Made by a program: the position numbers and the translations under genes. Positions 60,173 to 64,000 of a DNA stretch of 64,000 nucleotides are shown here, one piece after another. The stretch is from Akanthomyces muscarius (taxonomy: Eukaryota > Ascomycota > Sordariomycetes > Hypocreales > Cordycipitaceae), in NCBI RefSeq assembly GCF_028009165.1, contig NC_079241.1, positions 5,270,001 to 5,334,000 of the forward strand, written 5' to 3'. How positions within the stretch are numbered: position 1 is the stretch's first letter; the number at the start of each line of letters is the position of its first letter. The notes beneath the pieces are model-generated. The model was not told the origin of the DNA. It searched no databases and saw nothing but the letters and a program-made list of their open reading frames with translations.

Positions 60173-60958
60173 CTAGGAATCCAGCGTCTTGATGATGATG
60201 TAACTTGTGCCGGCGGCCAAGACACCAATGATGAGCGTCTGGATCGCCCCCCACAGACCGGCGCGGTGGTTGCGAATGGCGACGTAGTTCTTGACGTAGC
60301 CAAAGATGAGGAGGATGACGGCCGTGACGGCAATGGAGACCAAGAAGGCCTGGCCGACGTGGGGCATGACAAAGTACGGAATCATGGGGATCAGGCCGCC
60401 GACGAGGTAGCTCAGGCCCATGGTGACGCCCGAGATCCACGCGCGGTGAATATTGGGCCGCTCGAGGCGGAGCGAGAAGTCGACCATGAAGCGTGCCCAG
60501 TGGGCGCGGTTGCGGCACAGCTCGTCGACGAGCGGCTGGGCGGCGGCGCGGGAGACGGCGTACCTCTCCAGGATGGCGTAGACCTCGGAGCGCTGGGCGT
60601 CGGGCATGGCGTCGACGTTGCAGCGCTCGCGCTCCTCCTGCGAGGCGTAGTGGTCGCGCTCGGTGACGGCGGCCAGGTACGCGCCGAGGCCCATGGAGAT
60701 CATGCCCGAGAAGAGCTCGGCCAGGCCGCCCATGATGACAATCTTGCTGCTGCCGAGGCTCGAGAGGCCGGCCGTCAGGGCAAAGGGCACCGTCAGCCCG
60801 TCGGAGAAGCCGATGATGACGTCGCGCAGGATGTCGGTCGTGTCGAAGAGGGCGCCCTGCTCCTCGGGCATCGTCTTTATCTCCTCGTAGACGGGCGAGT
60901 ACCGCTCAATCGCGGGCTCGCTGGGGAGCAAAGGGGAGGATTCGTTTGTAGGTGCCAT
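60173..60958 (-). CDS. CCC1: CCC1/VIT1 family vacuolar iron/manganese transporter
   Basis: A single exon of 261 residues. Ccc1/CccA imports Fe2+ (and Mn2+) into the vacuole for storage and detoxification. The first helix signature ILRDVIIGFSDGLTVPFALT and the second, GGLAELFSGMISMGLGAYLA, contain the conserved Asp, Glu and Met pore residues. They are followed by a cytosolic segment with acidic residues (VTERDHYASQEERERC...), then the SGVTMGLSYLVGGLIPMIPY and AVTAVILLIFGYVKNY helices and GLWGAIQTLIIGVLAAGTSY. Five helices in total fit the family. The N terminus PLLPSEPAIERY has a dileucine-like ESSPLLP sorting motif typical of vacuolar delivery. A candidate CBC-HapX site lies about 280 bp upstream. 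Confidence 0.92.
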   Translation of the reverse strand: MAPTNESSPLLPSEPAIERYSPVYEEIKTMPEEQGALFDTTDILRDVIIGFSDGLTVPFALTAGLSSLGSSKIVIMGGLAELFSGMISMGLGAYLAAVTERDHYASQEERERCNVDAMPDAQRSEVYAILERYAVSRAAAQPLVDELCRNRAHWARFMVDFSLRLERPNIHRAWISGVTMGLSYLVGGLIPMIPYFVMPHVGQAFLVSIAVTAVILLIFGYVKNYVAIRNHRAGLWGAIQTLIIGVLAAGTSYIIIKTLDS

Positions 60959-60974
60959 CTCGGTTGTGTTTGTC

Positions 60975-61003
60975 TGTGTGTGTGTGTGTGTGTGTATGTG
61001 TGT
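60975..61003. repeat. (TG)n microsatellite just upstream of CCC1
   Basis: About 14 TG units, one interrupted by an A, starting 17 bp before the CCC1 ATG (a CA repeat on its coding strand), so within the likely 5' UTR. Confidence 0.85.
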
Positions 61004-61665
61004 AAGAGGATGGCGAGTGGGAGTGTAAGAGTTGGGGATTTATGAGACTAAATGAAACCAGAAATAAAAGAAATCTTGAATCAAGATGTGCTTTTGATTT
61101 ATATCAAGGGTATCAAGTAAACAGGACAAAAACGGTGAACGGATAATCCAGCTGGCCAGAAGTCTTTGTTCATGATCAAGGGAACAACCCATTCATATAA
61201 TGTTCACAACAGCTGGCCCCGAGATCCGCACGGCCCAATCACCGCCATGGCATTACTGACCCTGCATGGTAATCCAAAAGCAAGCGCTTCGGTTGGCTGG
61301 AGCGATCGGATTCCCTTGTAAATCGCCCGCTCTAGCCTTGCGTTGGAGAATGATAGATCTGGAGCCGACCAATCAGAGCGCGCCTTTTAGTCAGCTCATG
61401 GTCACATCCAACGCCAGACCGCAGAAAATTTGGCCGCCCGGACTCCGAGCTGAACAAGGGAGGTGTGGGAAAGATGGAAAATCCTTCCTGTCAATATTGG
61501 AGAAAATATTGACAGGTCCCTTTTCTTTGCTGTAAGCCACTGCCGTTTGTGCCGGCCTCTGTGGCCGTAAATGGAGGCAACGCGCGGTAGGTACTTGACG
61601 CGAATGTCTTTTGTAGGCGTAGAGCGAGCAGCAGGGAAATGTTTTGGAAGATTTACCAGACCCAT
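61004..61665. promoter_or_regulatory. CCC1 promoter region
   Basis: Upstream region of CCC1 and 3' side of the Ada/AraC gene. It holds two CCAAT boxes (61235 and 61369), GATA words near 61351, and an AT-rich stretch at 61485-61520 with a short palindrome around CAATATTGGAGAAAATATTG. Apart from the site listed separately, functions are unknown. Confidence 0.45.
61235..61254 (+). promoter_or_regulatory. Candidate CBC-HapX binding site
   Basis: CCAAT at 61235-61239, a 12-nt spacer, then ATT, followed by ACTGAC. This fits the published iron-response consensus CSAAT-N12-RWT described for Aspergillus cccA. The consensus is short, so one chance match in this region is not rare. Confidence 0.4.
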
Positions 61666-62421
61666 TCATTTCATGATTTTTGTGCAATTCTCCTCTGGCC
61701 AAATGAGAAAATCATCAAAAGACATGCTGGCATCGTCCCAGCCAACGAAGCCACTCTCGCTCACCAACGGCATCAGTGCCGACTCCACATCAAACAAGGC
61801 AAAGTCCATAATGTCGTGCTGGCCATCCATCTCGTTCCTCGGCGGAGACCAGCCAAGGCCGACGTCCAAATCCGAGTCCGTCCATGGCGACAGGGTCCCG
61901 CTGGTGGTGGTGGTGGGCGGTGACTGGGATGTCGACGAGGGCACCGCTCTGCTGCCGCCGCTGCGCAGGAACTCGCTCGGCGTGGCGCCCACGCAACGCT
62001 TAAAGACCCTGTGAAAGTGCCACTTGGAGAGGCCCGTCTGGCGGGCCATCTGGCTCAGGCTCAGTCGCGAGTCCGCCGCGCCGGTCTTTGTGCCTCGTCG
62101 CTGCTCTTCGACAAAGGCACGGATCTTGCGCACGGCCAGTTCCTCGGGCATGCAGCCCGCCAGCTCCGGCTTGCACCGCTTGCACGCGCGGAAGCCAGCG
62201 TCCTGGGCCTCGCGGCCGGTGTCGTAAAAGGACACGTTGGCCCGCCGTGCCAGTCGCGCCTTGCAGATGGGCCGGCAGTAGATCTTGGTCGTCTTGACGG
62301 CGTAGACAAACAACCCGTCGGCGGCGGCGTCCCTGTCCTGCACGGCCTGCCAGCGCTGCGCCTCGTCGCGGAAGAGCAAAGAGCATGGTGTCGGGTACTG
62401 AACTTCTTTCTCATGGACCAT
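61666..62421 (-). CDS. Ada-type metal-binding / AraC helix-turn-helix regulator
   Basis: A single exon of 251 residues from the ATG at 62421; the frame stays open to a GTG upstream, which I did not use. Residues ~15-85 match the N-terminal domain of bacterial Ada: WQAVQDRD..., FVYAVKTTKIYCRPICKARL, ANVSFYDTGREAQDAGFRAC and KRCKP. The four zinc Cys are in YCRPIC and ACKRC; in E. coli the first takes the methyl group from DNA phosphotriesters. Residues ~115-150 are an AraC-type HTH (LSLSQMARQTGLSKWHFHRV, FKRCVGATPSEFLR). The C-terminal methyltransferase domain of E. coli Ada is absent; the tail is Ser/Thr-rich then acidic (DDASMSFDDFLIWPEEN), like an activation domain. Probably a methylation-responsive transcription factor of bacterial ancestry; fungi are known to carry such proteins. 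Confidence 0.85.
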   Translation of the reverse strand: MVHEKEVQYPTPCSLLFRDEAQRWQAVQDRDAAADGLFVYAVKTTKIYCRPICKARLARRANVSFYDTGREAQDAGFRACKRCKPELAGCMPEELAVRKIRAFVEEQRRGTKTGAADSRLSLSQMARQTGLSKWHFHRVFKRCVGATPSEFLRSGGSRAVPSSTSQSPPTTTTSGTLSPWTDSDLDVGLGWSPPRNEMDGQHDIMDFALFDVESALMPLVSESGFVGWDDASMSFDDFLIWPEENCTKIMK

Positions 62422-62784
62422 TTTCGATAATTGTTTAAGCGATGATTGCAATGAGTTCACATTGTGGGCGATGAGTTTGTCTATCAATGGACGGCTCACG
62501 GTTCAAAGTTCACAAGCGGGTCTTGCTTTTAAAGTGGCCAATCGCATTACATCCACTTGTTGGCTGGGCATCTACCCGGAACATACTCCGGTACACTGAG
62601 GAAATATGATTGCTATCTGGGCGAAGTATCAGAATTTTGTGAAATGTACCCTTTTTAAAACTTGATTAGCTTATATATTGTCTAGTAGTTTGGGTGCTTT
62701 GCTGTCTGTCGAATGATTTTGACAGCGCTTGGTTTTATATCCGTGAGGTAAATGGTAAACCGGCTGATACTTGTGCAACGGCTT
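62422..62784. other. Intergenic stretch between two minus-strand regulators
   Basis: Short promoter region for the Ada/AraC gene and 3' UTR of the next gene; AT-rich from 62580 on. Nothing else recognised. Confidence 0.5.
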
Positions 62785-64000
62785 TTATGTGAAATTCTGG
62801 AAAAACTGAAAACCTCGGTCGATGAAAGTATTGGTCGTCTGTCTACAGGCTGCCATGACTTCTTCATCCTCGCTGTTATTTCGTTTCAAAAACTGGTTCG
62901 CCGCCAGCGTCGGCAGGAACAGCATATTCGCCGTCAGGAACCCGCAGCCGTCCGTGTTAAAGTCGTCAATGTCCGCAATAATGGCCCGCGCCGAGACTTC
63001 CATCTCCAGCCGCGAGTGGCTCACCTCCTCCGTATAGCGCGAAAAGGTGGCGGGCATCAAGTGGTGACTGACGTGGCAGCAGGCCACGCGCCTGACGGCA
63101 TCGTGACGAAAGAGCTCGCAGCAGTGGTGGAGCTGCACGGCGGCGAATTCGTGCACGTTGCCGCTGCCCTTGCCATATGGCGTGCGTACGAATAGCGTCG
63201 ACATTTCCTGGAGCATGCTGCGCAGCTGGGCGGACACTGCGTCGAACTCTTGCAGCAGCGGCGGCAGCAGATGCGCGCCGTCGTAACCGCCGCTTTCGAC
63301 TGAGTCGGTAATTGTATTGGCCAACTCCAAAAGTGTCGGGACCAAGGCAATGGCGTCTAGGCAGATGCTGACGTTGTTTTTGGGGATGTAGGCCCAAGGC
63401 TCCGAGACCCATCTCGGGTCTGCGAGGAATGTTCTTTTCTCTTCAAGTACTGCGGTGTATATCTGATAAGAAAGTCAGAAATTAAAGCAACAAGCAACAG
63501 GATAGAGCAACAAGCACCCGGAGGTACATACTATAGCGCTACGCGCGTGAAGCAATATGTTATGAGCTTCGGGTTCCTGAAATGCCGATGGACCAGCCAA
63601 CCTGATGAGCGCAGAGAGTCCAGCGACATGGATCAACGTCCGTTGCTGCTTATCAGGAGGGGCCAAGGCCTTGAAATCGTTTAGTACCAGTCTATCTCCT
63701 ACACGGCATAATACAACGCCTTACCTCGAAGAGAGAGAGCAGATTAATTGTTTCCAGCACCCGCAAGAAATTGCCGTCGTCGGGCGTCATCTGCGCCGCG
63801 ATCCACCGCCGCGCAAAGCCGAGCGCATCGCCATACAGGCTCAAGCTCCGCCTCTGCATCGCCAGGTCCTTGGCCCCGCGACCGAGCGTTAGCACGCCCA
63901 GCGCGCAAGCGGCCGCCTCGAGCGGCGGATATCCCTGCCGGTGGCCCCGCGCCGTCGCCAGCCACGACCTCGAGGAGTGGTTGGCGTGCAGACGCGGCCC
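62785..64000 (-). CDS. Fungal transcription-factor regulatory domain, 5' end beyond window
   Basis: A partial gene; three exons are visible on the minus strand, from the edge (64000) to 63725, 63669-63532 and 63462-62785, all frame-consistent. The 363 visible residues resemble the regulatory half of Zn2Cys6 factors of the Fungal_trans_2-type group (RRSLSLYGDALGFARRWIAA, PDDGNFLRVLETINLLSLFE, TLIHVAGLSALIRLAGPSAF, HNILLHARSAIIYTAVLEEK). Such proteins usually have a Zn2Cys6 cluster in the first 60 residues, which would lie to the right of this window, so DNA binding cannot be confirmed. The two visible introns split the conserved helices in phase 0. It is co-oriented with the Ada/AraC gene, 363 bp apart. 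Targets unknown. Confidence 0.78.

Noticed and set aside
60266..61045. 259-codon plus-strand open frame opposite CCC1
   Set aside because: Antisense shadow with Ala/Gly/Asp-rich content running into the TG microsatellite; CCC1 is unambiguous.
61361..61390. Second CCAAT box upstream of CCC1 as another HapX site
   Set aside because: After the 12-nt spacer the sequence is TTT, which does not satisfy RWT.

Overview
The window is genomic DNA of a filamentous ascomycete (Pezizomycotina; I infer Sordariomycetes, probably Hypocreales, from gene content and style rather than from a marker). The evidence is short GT-AG introns of about 50-150 bp with CTAAC/CTAAT-type branch points, Zn2Cys6 regulators, WSC and ArAE-2 family proteins, ERG9, a proteinase K-like subtilase, and gene spacing of 0.2-1.5 kb broken by a few long gene-poor stretches. 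I resolved 18 protein-coding loci (one cut by the right edge), one clear pseudogene and one inverted-repeat transposable element.

Left part (1-13 kb): UTP4 (minus) and a WSC-domain membrane protein (plus) share a divergent promoter. They are followed by about 6.7 kb without a recognisable gene. That stretch contains an element of exactly 800 bp with 59-bp GC-rich terminal inverted repeats, a TA target duplication and an extremely AT-rich core.

Middle left (14-33 kb): an acetate/ammonium-type GPR1/FUN34/YaaH transporter, a secreted RlpA-like (double-psi beta-barrel) protein, a single-pass membrane protein, the DNA-repair protein NBS1 (four exons), a membrane-anchored cytochrome b5-domain protein, a wrecked calcineurin-like phosphoesterase flanked by a polypurine tract and a G22 run, a FAT1-type very-long-chain acyl-CoA synthetase, and a large ArAE-2/FUSC-like membrane protein.

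Middle right (34-50 kb): a disordered coiled-coil protein with three FFYA repeats, a five-exon Zn2Cys6 regulator, a class III J-domain protein (Caj1/Djp1 type), squalene synthase ERG9, a subtilisin-like secreted protease, and about 4.4 kb without recognisable genes.

Right part (51-64 kb): a large uncharacterised F-box-like protein, GPI14 (the first GPI mannosyltransferase), TRAX (with an 18-nt microexon), an alpha/beta-hydrolase-fold protein that appears to have lost its nucleophile and carries a repetitive disordered tail, a CCC1/VIT1 vacuolar iron transporter with a candidate CBC-HapX site upstream, a bacterial-type Ada metal-binding/AraC regulator, and the 3' part of a Zn2Cys6-type regulator.

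The genes are mostly independent housekeeping and accessory loci; I see no biosynthetic cluster or operon-like system. The most unusual items are the 800-bp element, the putative pseudo-hydrolase with its repeat tail, the Ada/AraC regulator, the PPAY-repeat WSC protein and the FFYA-repeat protein. All splice models were built by hand from GT/AG sites, reading frame and family continuity; no transcript data were available.
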